A DNA stretch of 54,959 bases from positions 1-54,959 of the forward strand of contig JAUYGU010000169.1 of NCBI GenBank assembly GCA_030690405.1. The letters are read 5' to 3'. Positions within the stretch are counted from its first letter, which is position 1. Every line of letters starts with the position of its first letter. The notes under the pieces are model-generated. The model made no database searches and was not told where the DNA came from. It saw only the letters and a list, made by a program, of their open reading frames with translations. The position numbers were made by a program, and so were the translations under genes. Of this stretch, positions 17,130 to 24,565 are shown one piece after another. The DNA comes from Dehalococcoidia bacterium (GTDB lineage Bacteria > Chloroflexota > Dehalococcoidia > SM23-28-2 > RBG-16-64-32).

Positions 17130-19140
17130 GGAACCGCTCCCTCAGCAGCGCCCGGATCGCCCTGAGCGCCTGCCCCCAGCTCGCAAGTTTGCTCCGGCCG
17201 CTCACCCTGCCGCCTCCCCGCTGGAGCACCTCCACCACCTTCAGCCGCCCCCTCAGCGCCCTGGCGATGATGCTCGGCTCGTAGTTCCAGCCGTCGTCCG
17301 CCCAGAGGTTTACTCGCTGCGTGACCTGCCGCCAGAAGGCGTTGTAGCCGGAGCAGAGGTCCGTGAAGCGGGTGCCGTAGAGGATGTTGCAGATTGCGGC
17401 GATGGCGCGGTTGCCGAAGCGCCTGTGCAGCGGCTTATCGGCGAAGCCGGAGGCGCGGCGCGACCCCTTGGCGAAGTCGTAGCCCTGGAGCAGCGGCTTC
17501 AGGAAGCGTGGGATCTCCTCCGGGTCCGTCTCGCCGTCCGCGTCCAGGGTGACGATGATGTCTCCGCTGGCCTCGGAGACGCCGTGGCGCAGGGCATCGC
17601 CCTTGCCGAACCCCGGCTGCTCCAGGATCCGTACCTCCGGCCGCAGCCGTCTCGCCAGCTCCCGCGTTCCGTCCGTCGAGTGGCCGTCGACGAGAATGAC
17701 CTCGTGGACCCAGGGCGGTATCCGCCCCAGGACGGAGGCGAGGGACTCCCGCTCGTTGAGGGCGCAGAGGACGACCGACACCGTTGGCGCCACGGTCGCC
17801 GACGACAGGGATGGTCTGCCAGATGATCGCTCTTCATCGGCAAGCGGGGGACGGCGGGCGTGCAGGATGAGCGGCAGCCGGACGGCGGCGACGGCGGCGG
17901 CGAGCCCTTGTCCGGCAAGCAGACCGATGCCCGCGCCGGCGATGCCCACAGGCTCCAGCAGGACGTAGCTGGTGACGATCGTCACCGAGGCAGCCGTCAC
18001 CGAGGTGCCCACCAGCCAGGCCAGCTCCCTTCTCACCCGCTCCACGCCCAGGTACACGTTGGCCACCGCCGCCGGCAGGCCGGCCAGCGCCACCAGCCGC
18101 AGCAGCGTCGTAGCTTCCCTGGAGTAGTCCTGCCCGAACACGAGCAGCATCCGGTCAGCGGCGACGAACATGCCGGCGGCGACCACCGCCGCCACGCCCA
18201 CGGCTAGGGCCAGCGCGTGCCGAGTCAGGGCGGCCAGCGCCTCCCGGTCGTGGGAGCCCTCGGCGAACAGCGAGAGCGCTGCGTACAGGGAGACGCCCAC
18301 GAACACCTGACTGAGGAACCAGCCGGCGAAGAAGTAGGCGCCCGCTTCAGCGCCGAGTCTATGGACCACGATTATCGGTAGCAGCAGAGACGGCATCACG
18401 ATGGAGAGGTCCGCGCAGTGATTGGCCACGGAGAATCGGAGCATCCGTCGCAGCGGCTTCATCGCGATGGCGAGGGAAGGGCGGTAGCCTTCCTGGACGC
18501 GGCTGAGAGCGCCGGCCCCGTAGACGCAGGCCACGAGCGCCGCGAACCCCATGGCGGCGACCATCCCGAATGCGGCCACGAAGAGGACCAGCAGCAGCGG
18601 CAGCGCGGCCCGGACTGACTGGAAGAGGATCGTCTTCACCAGCACGTAGCGGGCGCTGCGCAGGGCTATGAACGCTTGGTCTTGAACGTAGGCCACGGCC
18701 ATGAGCGCCGTGAACAGGACGAAGCCGAAGGCGTACAGGGGCTGGCTCCGCAGGAATCCCAGTTCGGGCGACCAGAGCGGTAGACCGGCGAGAAAGATGA
18801 GGGCGAGCAGGCCGCCGCAGGCTCCGCTGGCGACGACGGCGCTGTTGATGAGGCTCGGAGCTTCGCCTTTCGAGCCGGGGAGGTAGGCGACCAGCCCCAT
18901 GCCCAGACCCAGAGTGGAGATCATGGCGAGGAGGGTGAGGGCGGATATCGCCGCCGCGGCGAGGCCCACCTCAGCGGGTGAGTAGAGGGCCGCGGAGAGC
19001 GCCCAGAAGAGGAGCCCGGCGAGTGCGACCACGAGCATGTTGCCCCAGAGGTAGATGGCGTTGTGATAGAGGGGCATCGCCAGCAGACGCCGTGCGACCG
19101 GCAGTGAGGCGGTGATCCTCCGCGCCGAAGCAACCTGCAT
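17122..19140 (-). CDS. Polysaccharide flippase (Wzx/MATE-like) fused to GT2 dolichyl-phosphate-mannose-synthase-like domain
   Basis: A 672-residue two-part protein. Residues ~20-435 contain about 12-14 hydrophobic helices in the pattern of oligosaccharide flippases (MOP superfamily). After a short polar linker, residues ~453-672 form a complete GT2 domain: VSVVLCALNERESLASVL, VDGHSTDGT, LDADGETDPEEIP (DxD region) and GYNAFWR, as in DPM1-like polyprenyl-phosphate sugar transferases. There is no frameshift or stop between the parts, so this is a true open-frame fusion. It suggests one polypeptide that charges a polyprenyl carrier (or adds to it) and moves the product across the membrane. The neighbouring SDR and envelope genes support that setting. 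Confidence 0.85.
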   Translation of the reverse strand: MQVASARRITASLPVARRLLAMPLYHNAIYLWGNMLVVALAGLLFWALSAALYSPAEVGLAAAAISALTLLAMISTLGLGMGLVAYLPGSKGEAPSLINSAVVASGACGGLLALIFLAGLPLWSPELGFLRSQPLYAFGFVLFTALMAVAYVQDQAFIALRSARYVLVKTILFQSVRAALPLLLVLFVAAFGMVAAMGFAALVACVYGAGALSRVQEGYRPSLAIAMKPLRRMLRFSVANHCADLSIVMPSLLLPIIVVHRLGAEAGAYFFAGWFLSQVFVGVSLYAALSLFAEGSHDREALAALTRHALALAVGVAAVVAAGMFVAADRMLLVFGQDYSREATTLLRLVALAGLPAAVANVYLGVERVRRELAWLVGTSVTAASVTIVTSYVLLEPVGIAGAGIGLLAGQGLAAAVAAVRLPLILHARRPPLADEERSSGRPSLSSATVAPTVSVVLCALNERESLASVLGRIPPWVHEVILVDGHSTDGTRELARRLRPEVRILEQPGFGKGDALRHGVSEASGDIIVTLDADGETDPEEIPRFLKPLLQGYDFAKGSRRASGFADKPLHRRFGNRAIAAICNILYGTRFTDLCSGYNAFWRQVTQRVNLWADDGWNYEPSIIARALRGRLKVVEVLQRGGGRVSGRSKLASWGQALRAIRALLRERFRG

Positions 19141-19154
19141 GCCGGCCTCCCGCC

Positions 19155-20312
19155 TCAGCTTCCCTGCCCGCCGGTTACCGGCGGCAAGTTGATGCGCTGG
19201 TTGGGGTAGATGAGGTCCGGGTCGTCGACTTTGTTCACGCCGAGCAACGCCTTGAGGGTGATGCCGTACCGCCCGGCGATGAGGCTGAGGTTCTCGCCGG
19301 GGGTGACTGTGTGCACCCTGGGCGCCGCTTCCGTTTGCGCCGGCGGAGGCTGTCCGGCCGCCGGTTGTTCCGCTGCGGGCTCCCGGGTGACATCCAGCGG
19401 CTCCGCTTCAACACCCGCGGGCGCGCGCTCAGCCGCCAGGGGCTGCGGCGGTTCGGGCGCGGGCAGTGCGCCCACCCGCAGGTGCAGCGAGCGGTAAGGG
19501 ACCGTCTGACCGTCCTTTTGGAGGACCAGCCGGACTGTCTGCCCAGCTCCCGGCGCGTTCAGGCTGAAGGTGATGAGCTGCTCGCGCCGCTGGCCGGGCG
19601 GGAGAGTGATCGGGCCGAACCGCGCGGTCTGTGCGCCGTTGACGAGCAGGGAGACGGCGTACTGCGCCTCCACGCCTTCGCGATTGACGACGCCGAACTT
19701 CACCCTGGCCGGCTCGCCGACGGTGAGAGCGGTGGGATAGCCGTCGGCAGCGCCGTCGGCGCCGAGCAGGTAGAACTCGGTGAACGGTTCGCTGGTCCCG
19801 CGCCGGCCCGCGCCAGGAACAGCGAGGACGATGACGGCCACCGCGGCGAGGAGGCCCAGGGCTGCGGCGCCGGGGTACGTCAGCAGCCTGGCGTTCCGGG
19901 AAGCCGAGACGGCCAGGGAGCGCGGGCTCAGGTCGGGCCGCTCGGCGGCGGGGACCGTGCGCCGGTACAGGAGTCCCAGGAACGAAGACAGGAGGATGAA
20001 CAGCCCGACGAAGCCGGTGATGGATTCGGCTCGCACGCCCCACGGGCTGTAGTTGAGGGCGATTCCGATCAGCGCCACCACGGCCAGGCTGACCATCGCG
20101 CTCAGGGCCAGCCGCTCTGCGGGATCGGGCCAGCCGCGCCTGGGAAATATGGCGGCTATCAGCGCATAGCCGGGCAGGAAGAGAAGAAAAGGGAGCCCCA
20201 GGGGCACCCTCGCCGCCTCCGGCAGGCCTGCGAAGGCGAGCAGCGGCACGGCAGCCGCAGTGAGTGCCGCTATAGCAATGAGGTCCATCGTGTCGTGTCT
20301 TTGCTTCTCCAT
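19155..20312 (-). CDS. DUF1616 membrane protein with C-terminal LysM domain
   Basis: A 385-residue protein and first gene of the 11-gene minus-strand operon. Residues ~10-165 contain several membrane helices with the DUF1616 pattern (FLLFLPGYALIAAIFPRRGW, ALNYSPWGVR). The middle is a beta-rich segment likely outside the membrane (TVGEPARVKFGVVNREG). A Pro/Ala/Glu-rich linker leads to a LysM domain (HTVTPGENLSLIAGRYGITL ... NKVDDPDLIYPNQRINLP). It probably binds peptidoglycan or an exported glycan and may organise the export site. ATG 20312 has only a weak SD; Met9 at 20288 is an alternative. A ~160-base leader with a strong hairpin precedes it. Confidence 0.85.
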   Translation of the reverse strand: MEKQRHDTMDLIAIAALTAAAVPLLAFAGLPEAARVPLGLPFLLFLPGYALIAAIFPRRGWPDPAERLALSAMVSLAVVALIGIALNYSPWGVRAESITGFVGLFILLSSFLGLLYRRTVPAAERPDLSPRSLAVSASRNARLLTYPGAAALGLLAAVAVIVLAVPGAGRRGTSEPFTEFYLLGADGAADGYPTALTVGEPARVKFGVVNREGVEAQYAVSLLVNGAQTARFGPITLPPGQRREQLITFSLNAPGAGQTVRLVLQKDGQTVPYRSLHLRVGALPAPEPPQPLAAERAPAGVEAEPLDVTREPAAEQPAAGQPPPAQTEAAPRVHTVTPGENLSLIAGRYGITLKALLGVNKVDDPDLIYPNQRINLPPVTGGQGS

Positions 20313-20369
20313 TCTTCGCGCCGCGCCGTGTTGCGTTAGGGCTGTTGCGGCTCCGGCGGGGAAGGAAAA

Positions 20370-20403
20370 CGGTGGAACCGGCGACCGGTCGCCGGTTCCA
20401 CCG
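20370..20403 (-). terminator. 34-bp perfect palindrome followed by a T-stretch: leader terminator/attenuator
   Basis: Bases 20370-20403 form a perfect 34-bp palindrome (centre between 20386 and 20387). In the minus-strand transcript it folds into a ~15-bp GC-rich hairpin followed directly by UUUUCCUU. It sits inside the predicted 5' leader of the DUF1616-LysM gene, 58 bases before the start codon and ~70 bases after the predicted transcription start. This is the layout of an attenuator or an intrinsic terminator. It could also be a protein-binding dyad. Confidence 0.55.
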
Positions 20404-20479
20404 CACTATCGAGGGGAAACCCAGCGAACGGGGCCCACACTCGTCGTTGCGGCCAGGACGACCCTGGCTTGAACGGGTT

Positions 20480-20508
20480 AATGTAGGGTCTTCCCCTACT
20501 GGTGTCAA
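20480..20508 (-). promoter_or_regulatory. Promoter for the minus-strand glycan operon
   Basis: On the minus strand a perfect -35 TTGACA (20503-20508) is separated by 17 bases from TACATT (20480-20485), four of six matches to TATAAT. Transcription would start near 20473 and give a leader of ~160 bases before the DUF1616-LysM gene. The genes downstream are chained by overlaps, so this may drive the whole 20.3-8.3 kb unit. Confidence 0.55.
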
Positions 20509-20522
20509 GGGTCTGGCGGCGT

Positions 20523-20541
20523 CTTCACGGTAACTTCACGT
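20523..20541. promoter_or_regulatory. Direct repeat CTTCACGG-TAA-CTTCACGT, candidate response-regulator site
   Basis: Two 8-base half-sites (20523-20530 and 20534-20541) are repeated with an 11-base period, the spacing typical of PhoB/OmpR-family response-regulator sites. They lie 15 bases upstream of the minus-strand -35 hexamer, between two divergent promoters. The same TTCAC-N6-TTCAC pair occurs at the same distance from another minus-strand TTGACA at 24147. The regulator itself is not in this window. Confidence 0.4.
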
Positions 20542-20569
20542 TCTATACCGGCTGCGTTACGCCGCCGCG

Positions 20570-20598
20570 TTGACACCCCCGCCTCGTTCTGCTAGCGA
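20570..20598 (+). promoter_or_regulatory. Possible plus-strand promoter for the YdjM-like gene
   Basis: TTGACA (20570-20575) is a perfect -35, but the best 17-base-spaced -10 (20593-20598, TAGCGA) is poor. The implied transcription start near 20605 would leave only ~15 bases of leader before GTG 20620. That leader would just include the AGGAGGAG ribosome site. The evidence is mainly the -35 match and its position, which parallels the region at 24215. Confidence 0.3.
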
Positions 20599-20619
20599 TT
20601 GCATGAGGAGGAGTGGCGG

Positions 20620-21237
20620 GTGTTTCTGTTCGGGCACGCGGGCCTGACCTGGGGCGGTGTCCTTGCGGCGGAGGAGGTGTCCCGCCGTCTGCCCGGCCTC
20701 GGGCGCCGGACGCGCATCGACTACCGGTTCGTCATCCTCGGGTCGATGCTGCCGGACATAATCGATAAGCCTCTGGGCATCTACATTCTCGGCGAGGGGC
20801 TGAGCAACGGCCGGATCTTCGCGCACAGCCTTCTGTCCGTCCTCCTGCTGCTGCTGGTTTCGCTCGTGGCCAGGGCCGGCCTCAGGCCGGCCCTGGCCTT
20901 CACCGCGCTCGGAGCCGGCGTCCACCTGTTGCAGGACCGGATGTGGGAGGAGCCTCACACCCTCCTCTGGCCGCTGCTGGGCTGGAGGTTCGAGCGTGTT
21001 GACGTAAGCGGCTGGTCGGGCCACATGTTGGAGCAGCTTTTCTGGGACCCCTACACCTATGTCTCTGAGGCGGCGGGAGCGACGCTCGTGGTTATCTTCC
21101 TGGCCGTCCTGATCAGGAGGGGTGGCCTGCACGACTTCATTCTGGCCGGGCGGATGCCCGCGCCCGCTTGCGGCCTAGCCGCCGGGCAGGAACGCCCGCG
21201 CGAGCTGCAGCGCGGCGAGAGGCCGGCGGAGCGATAG
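20620..21237 (+). CDS. YdjM/DUF457-like inner-membrane metal-dependent hydrolase family protein
   Basis: A 205-residue membrane protein with conserved polar motifs between hydrophobic helices: FGHAGLTWG, GSMLPDIIDKPLG, FAHSLL and GAGVHLLQDRMWEEP. These His/Asp positions match the membrane-bound DUF457/YdjM family. I place the start at GTG 20620 because AGGAGGAG ends ~6 bases before it and the conserved region begins at once; a TTG 21 bases upstream has no SD. The last ~60 bases run antisense over the 3' end of the convergent reductase gene. The cellular role of the family is poorly defined, perhaps in phospholipid or envelope metabolism. Confidence 0.75.
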   Translation: MFLFGHAGLTWGGVLAAEEVSRRLPGLGRRTRIDYRFVILGSMLPDIIDKPLGIYILGEGLSNGRIFAHSLLSVLLLLLVSLVARAGLRPALAFTALGAGVHLLQDRMWEEPHTLLWPLLGWRFERVDVSGWSGHMLEQLFWDPYTYVSEAAGATLVVIFLAVLIRRGGLHDFILAGRMPAPACGLAAGQERPRELQRGERPAER

Positions 21238-22398
21238 GCCGACGAGCGGCCAGAGCGCCGGCAGCGTGCGCGCCAGGCGCAGGATCACGCGGGAAGGGTA
21301 GTCGATGTCGCCCAGACGGGTGATGAGCGGCTGCAGCGCCTCGTGGCCGAGCGAGGATACCAGGCGGTCGAGGTCGCCGTCGGTCAGGCTCAACCCGAAG
21401 CGGCGGATGCGCAGGCTCCGCGTCAGCTCCCGCCCGATCTCGGCCTTCCATGCCCGCTCGTAGCCCCTAAGGCCGGCGGCCGTCAGGTCGCCGGTGGCCA
21501 GCGCTGCCGCCGCGCTCGCGGCGGCGTGGCGGCCGGCGACAAGGCCGGTGTAGATGCCGCCGCCGGAGAACGGCTTGACCTGACCGGCGGCGTCGCCCAC
21601 CAGCAGCACGTTGTCCGCGTAGCTGCGGGGGGCGAAGTCCAGGGGGATCGTCCCCCCGTACATCCGGCAGACCTCCATCTCCCCGAACAGGTCCGGAAAC
21701 TCGGCCGCCAGCCGCCGGTAGCAGCGCAGCGGCCTGTCGGAGGAGTCGCAGCCGATGCCGACGCGCACGCCGCCGTCGCCGGTGGGGATGATCCAGCCGA
21801 ACCAGCCGGGGGAGAGACGGCTCCCCACGAACACGTGGACGAAGTCCTCCCGGGCCACCGGCAAGCGTCCCTCAATGCCCAGACAGTAGACGCGCTCCCG
21901 TGGTGGCGGAAGACCCATGCTGCGCGCCACGCGGGAGTGGGCGCCGTCCGCGCCCAGCACCAGGCGGGCGGAGAGCTGGAACTCCCTGCCGTCGCGCTGG
22001 CAGCGCAGGCTGACGCCGCCGTTGCGCCGCTCCACCGCCACCACGCGCGCCCGCAGAAGCTCGGCCCCGGCGCTCTGTGCCTGCTCGCAGAGGAGTTCGT
22101 CCAGGCGCACGCGGTCGATTGTGAGGGCCCGCGTCCCATCGCCGCCGAGCGCCAGCGTGACGCCGCCCGCCGTGTGCACGAAGGCGCCGCTGACACGGTT
22201 CGAGACTATCGGCTCATGGACGCCGGACTCCTCCAGAGTCCGCTGGCTGATCAGTCCGGAGCAGTGAGAGGGGACGCCGATGCGCCGGTGCTCCTCCAGC
22301 AGCGCTACTCGGAACCCGGCGGCGGCCAGGTCGCGGGCCGAACGCGAACCGGCGGGGCCGGCGCCGACTACCGCGACGTCGTAGTCGTACCTTGTCGT
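21175..22398 (-). CDS. Geranylgeranyl reductase family flavoprotein, apparent ACG start
   Basis: A 407-residue FAD-dependent oxidoreductase of the geranylgeranyl-reductase group. The Rossmann motif VVGAGPAGS, the family pattern GVPSHCSGLIS, the second FAD motif LGADGAHS and the FAD-contact stretch LLVGDAAGQVKPFSGGGIYTG are all present. It may reduce isoprenoid or quinone side chains. The frame contains no ATG, GTG or TTG between its upstream stop and a GTG at 22179, which lies past the FAD-binding motif. ACG at 22396-22398 follows AGGAGG by 4 bases and gives a normal-looking N-terminus ((M)TRYDYDVAVVGAG). So I place the start at 22398: either a non-canonical ACG or a single-base change from ATG. 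It lies 10 bases after the CPBP protease gene. Confidence 0.75.
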   Translation of the reverse strand, partial: TTRYDYDVAVVGAGPAGSRSARDLAAAGFRVALLEEHRRIGVPSHCSGLISQRTLEESGVHEPIVSNRVSGAFVHTAGGVTLALGGDGTRALTIDRVRLDELLCEQAQSAGAELLRARVVAVERRNGGVSLRCQRDGREFQLSARLVLGADGAHSRVARSMGLPPPRERVYCLGIEGRLPVAREDFVHVFVGSRLSPGWFGWIIPTGDGGVRVGIGCDSSDRPLRCYRRLAAEFPDLFGEMEVCRMYGGTIPLDFAPRSYADNVLLVGDAAGQVKPFSGGGIYTGLVAGRHAAASAAAALATGDLTAAGLRGYERAWKAEIGRELTRSLRIRRFGLSLTDGDLDRLVSSLGHEALQPLITRLGDIDYPSRVILRLARTLPALWPLVGLSLRRPLAALQLARAFLPGG

Positions 22399-22408
22399 GA
22401 GGCCTCCT

Positions 22409-23302
22409 CTACTTGACCAGCGGCAGCCAGTCTGGCTGGGCGGCGAGCACGGGGATGAACGGGATCAGCAAGAACAGAGTGATGTTCGTGATGCCGTGGG
22501 ACACGCTGACGCCTATTATAGACCCCGTCCGCCGTACAACCCACCCGTAGAGGAGGGCGATAGCGAACACGAACACGAAGTCGGGCGCGGAGCGGTAGCC
22601 GATGTGGAGGATGGCGAATATGAGGCTCACGTAGAGGAATCCGCTCCGGCCGAGGAACCCCTCAGCCAGGCGCTGGAGGACCCCTCTGAAGATGAACTCC
22701 TCCAGGAAGCCCGTCGCGAACATTATCACGAGGGCCGGCACGATGAACTGCCGCAAGGTGAGGTCATCGATCAGGGAGTCCGGCCGCAGGATATGGTACT
22801 CGGCGAACCCCAGGCCGAGCCCGAACACGGCGACAAGCAACTGCAGCCCCAGGCCTCGCCGGGTGAGGCGCAGGCCGATGTCTTTCGGCCGCATGCCGAG
22901 CGTTCCCACGATGACCACGGCCGCGACGAATACGGGGAGTCCGGCCGCCAGGAACCAGTACGTCTGGTCGAAGCGGCCCAGGGGCATCGTGAGGCTGACG
23001 ATCCGGATGAGCGGCACCAGCGCCAGGGAGTAAAGCAGGCGGTTCAGGGGCCCGTCCGCCACACTCTCGCCCCGGCCGCCGAGACCGGAGGCCGCTAGCA
23101 GGGCCAGCAGGGTGGCTCCGTGCAGGGCTATGCCGGTGATCGGGTCCGTGAACACGGTGATCACCTCGGCGGTCGCGAAGGCGGCGAGCGTCGCGGCGGC
23201 GAACGCCAGCCGCGTCCGGTCCAGGCGCAGGGCCGGCGGGGGCGCGGTCGCCGCCAGGCCGGCGCCGAGGAGGCCGCTGCCGGTCAGGTCCGTCTGGGCC
23301 AT
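22409..23302 (-). CDS. CPBP-family intramembrane metalloprotease (CAAX/Abi-type)
   Basis: A 297-residue membrane protein with about eight hydrophobic helices. The catalytic motifs of the CPBP family are visible: FLEEFIFRGVLQRL (EExxxR) and, downstream, FAILHIGY (the second-motif His) and SVSHGITN (the third-motif His). Members cleave or process membrane proteins, act in bacteriocin immunity or prenyl-protein processing, and are common in Gram-positive-like and Chloroflexota genomes. No clear SD precedes ATG 23302. The reductase gene follows after only 10 bases, and its AGGAGG directly follows this gene's stop, so the two are probably cotranscribed. Confidence 0.85.
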   Translation of the reverse strand: MAQTDLTGSGLLGAGLAATAPPPALRLDRTRLAFAAATLAAFATAEVITVFTDPITGIALHGATLLALLAASGLGGRGESVADGPLNRLLYSLALVPLIRIVSLTMPLGRFDQTYWFLAAGLPVFVAAVVIVGTLGMRPKDIGLRLTRRGLGLQLLVAVFGLGLGFAEYHILRPDSLIDDLTLRQFIVPALVIMFATGFLEEFIFRGVLQRLAEGFLGRSGFLYVSLIFAILHIGYRSAPDFVFVFAIALLYGWVVRRTGSIIGVSVSHGITNITLFLLIPFIPVLAAQPDWLPLVK

Positions 23303-23409
23303 CGTTGTACCACGACTCGCCGCCCCCGAGACCGGCTTAGGGGCCCGGAGGCGGCGCGTCTAATCGCTCTTGCGATGACGGGGCGGTGTCCCACTGGCGC
23401 CGGCAGCCG

Positions 23410-23961
23410 CTACGCTCTCCTGTTGCGGCGGGCGATGATTACGAGTCCACCCGCCAGCGTCGCCGCCCCGACCGCCATGAAGGCGATCTGCCATGCCGCC
23501 ACGCCGCCGTCGCTCTCGCTACCGGGCAAGGCGCCCGTGGGTGGCAGGCCGCTCGCCGCCTCTTCGACTGCCACCGTGACCTGTGAGGTCTTGGCGCCGG
23601 AGACGGTCTCGATGATGATGCTGCCGGGATCGCTGCCCGCGTTCAGGACCACCATCGCGATGCCGCTGGCATCCGTGAGAGCGGTGGTCTCTACGCTGCC
23701 GTCCGCCCAGGTCGCGTCGTCGCCGGGCTGGGAGACGATCCGGAACACGACCTCCGCGCCCTCGACCGGATTACCGGACTCATCAAGGACGGTGGCCGTG
23801 ATGTCGGAGGTGCCGCCGGTGGTTGTGGATGCGGCCTCTACGCTCAGGCTGCCCACCGGCGGCGGATAGCTCTGAGCCCGGACTTCACCGGCCGTGTCCA
23901 GCCCGCCTGCCAGGATACCAAGCACCAACATCGCGGCGAGGCCCGCTGCTAACTTTCGCAT
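23410..23961 (-). CDS. Secreted Ig-like (Big_1/invasin-type) protein with LPPTG-like cell-wall anchor
   Basis: A 183-residue exported protein. An N-terminal signal peptide (MRKLAAGLAAMLVLGILAGG, cleavage likely near VRAQS) is followed by one bacterial Ig-like domain (about 36-130: ITATVLDESGNPVEGAEVVF, TDASGIAMVVL). The C-terminus has the sequence LPPTG, a Gly/Ser linker, a hydrophobic helix of ~22 residues and a basic tail (RRNRRA), the order of a sortase substrate. GGAGGAGGAGG gives a strong SD before ATG 23961. A promoter with TTGACA at 24147 and repeated TTCAC sites lies upstream. It probably decorates the cell surface. No sortase gene is present in this window. Confidence 0.82.
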   Translation of the reverse strand: MRKLAAGLAAMLVLGILAGGLDTAGEVRAQSYPPPVGSLSVEAASTTTGGTSDITATVLDESGNPVEGAEVVFRIVSQPGDDATWADGSVETTALTDASGIAMVVLNAGSDPGSIIIETVSGAKTSQVTVAVEEAASGLPPTGALPGSESDGGVAAWQIAFMAVGAATLAGGLVIIARRNRRA

Positions 23962-24123
23962 GGCTGTTCCTCCTCCTCCTGTAGCCTTTCGCTTCTCACT
24001 TGCGCCGAAACGCCCTCGACGGCCGTGCGGGCGGGCGTCATGGCGGCACCTGGTCCGGGAAGCGGCTCGCGCCGGTCGGGCCGGACGGTGCAGCCGGGGT
24101 CGCCCCTGCTCGTCGAACAGGCA

Positions 24124-24152
24124 AGACTAAAACAGCCCCTGACCCCTGTCAA
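24124..24152 (-). promoter_or_regulatory. Promoter for the Ig-like surface protein
   Basis: Minus-strand TTGACA (24147-24152), a 17-base spacer and TAGTCT (24124-24129). Transcription would begin near 24117 and give a leader of ~156 bases, similar in length to that of the DUF1616-LysM gene. The -35 and the flanking CCC match the promoter at 20503 exactly (CCCTTGACA). Confidence 0.5.
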
Positions 24153-24166
24153 GGGCGCCGCAGCCC

Positions 24167-24185
24167 ATTCACAGCGCTTTCACGC
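24167..24185. promoter_or_regulatory. Direct repeat ATTCACAG-CGC-TTTCACGC, candidate response-regulator site
   Basis: Half-sites at 24167-24174 and 24178-24185 have an 11-base period. A third ATTCACGC follows at 24187-24194. The first TTCAC begins 15 bases beyond the minus-strand -35, exactly as at 20524. The shared layout in two divergent regions of envelope genes supports a common regulator of the PhoB/OmpR type. Confidence 0.4.
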
Positions 24186-24214
24186 TATTCACGCCCTGCG
24201 GGCGGTCATCTGCG

Positions 24215-24243
24215 TTGACAGGCTTAGAGGCCTCTGTTACTTT
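24215..24243 (+). promoter_or_regulatory. Promoter for the small membrane protein at 24298
   Basis: A perfect TTGACA (24215-24220) is followed after 17 bases by TACTTT (24238-24243). The predicted transcription start near 24250 leaves a leader of about 48 bases before ATG 24298. It is divergent from the promoter at 24124-24152, with the TTCAC repeats between them. Confidence 0.5.
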
Positions 24244-24297
24244 GAGGGGGTTTCCAGAGTCAACATTTTATGGGAGCGGGATGAAGAGGAGGCAGAT

Positions 24298-24537
24298 ATG
24301 GTATCCACTGTAACCAGCACCACGGTGACGACAGTCACCCTGTTCGGAATTACGGCGCTTCTGGGTATCGCCGCTGTGTTGATGCTCATCAGCTATCTCG
24401 TTGTCAAGGAGATGCTGAGCGCGAGCGCCAGCCAGCGCCTCCAGCTTGTGTCCCGAAGGCTGAACGCGGCGATCGTGCCGCTTCTTCTGGTGTTCGCCGC
24501 GCTCGTGGGCAGCAAGGTGGCGGACGTCCTCGGCTAG
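24298..24537 (+). CDS. Small two-helix membrane protein
   Basis: A 79-residue protein of unknown function. A Thr/Val-rich N-terminus (MVSTVTSTTVTTVTLFG) runs into a first hydrophobic helix (about 14-38, ending in YLVVKEML). An amphipathic basic middle follows (SASQRLQLVSRRLN), then a second helix (about 52-72). The start is chosen at ATG 24298 because AGAGGAGG lies 5-8 bases upstream; longer upstream extensions of the frame are not protein-like and overlap the promoter. It is monocistronic, since the gene is followed by a hairpin at 24566. The divergent partner is the Ig-like surface protein, which suggests an envelope role. Confidence 0.72.
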   Translation: MVSTVTSTTVTTVTLFGITALLGIAAVLMLISYLVVKEMLSASASQRLQLVSRRLNAAIVPLLLVFAALVGSKVADVLG

Positions 24538-24565
24538 CGCCTCTCGCAGAGACCTCTGGATGGGT

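Noticed and set aside
20370..20403. Palindrome considered as an insertion-sequence end or recombination site
   Set aside because: No second copy, target duplication or transposase was seen; the U-rich tail fits a terminator better.
24025..24297. N-terminal extension of the small membrane protein
   Set aside because: It would cross the divergent promoters and has no SD, whereas ATG 24298 has AGAGGAGG.
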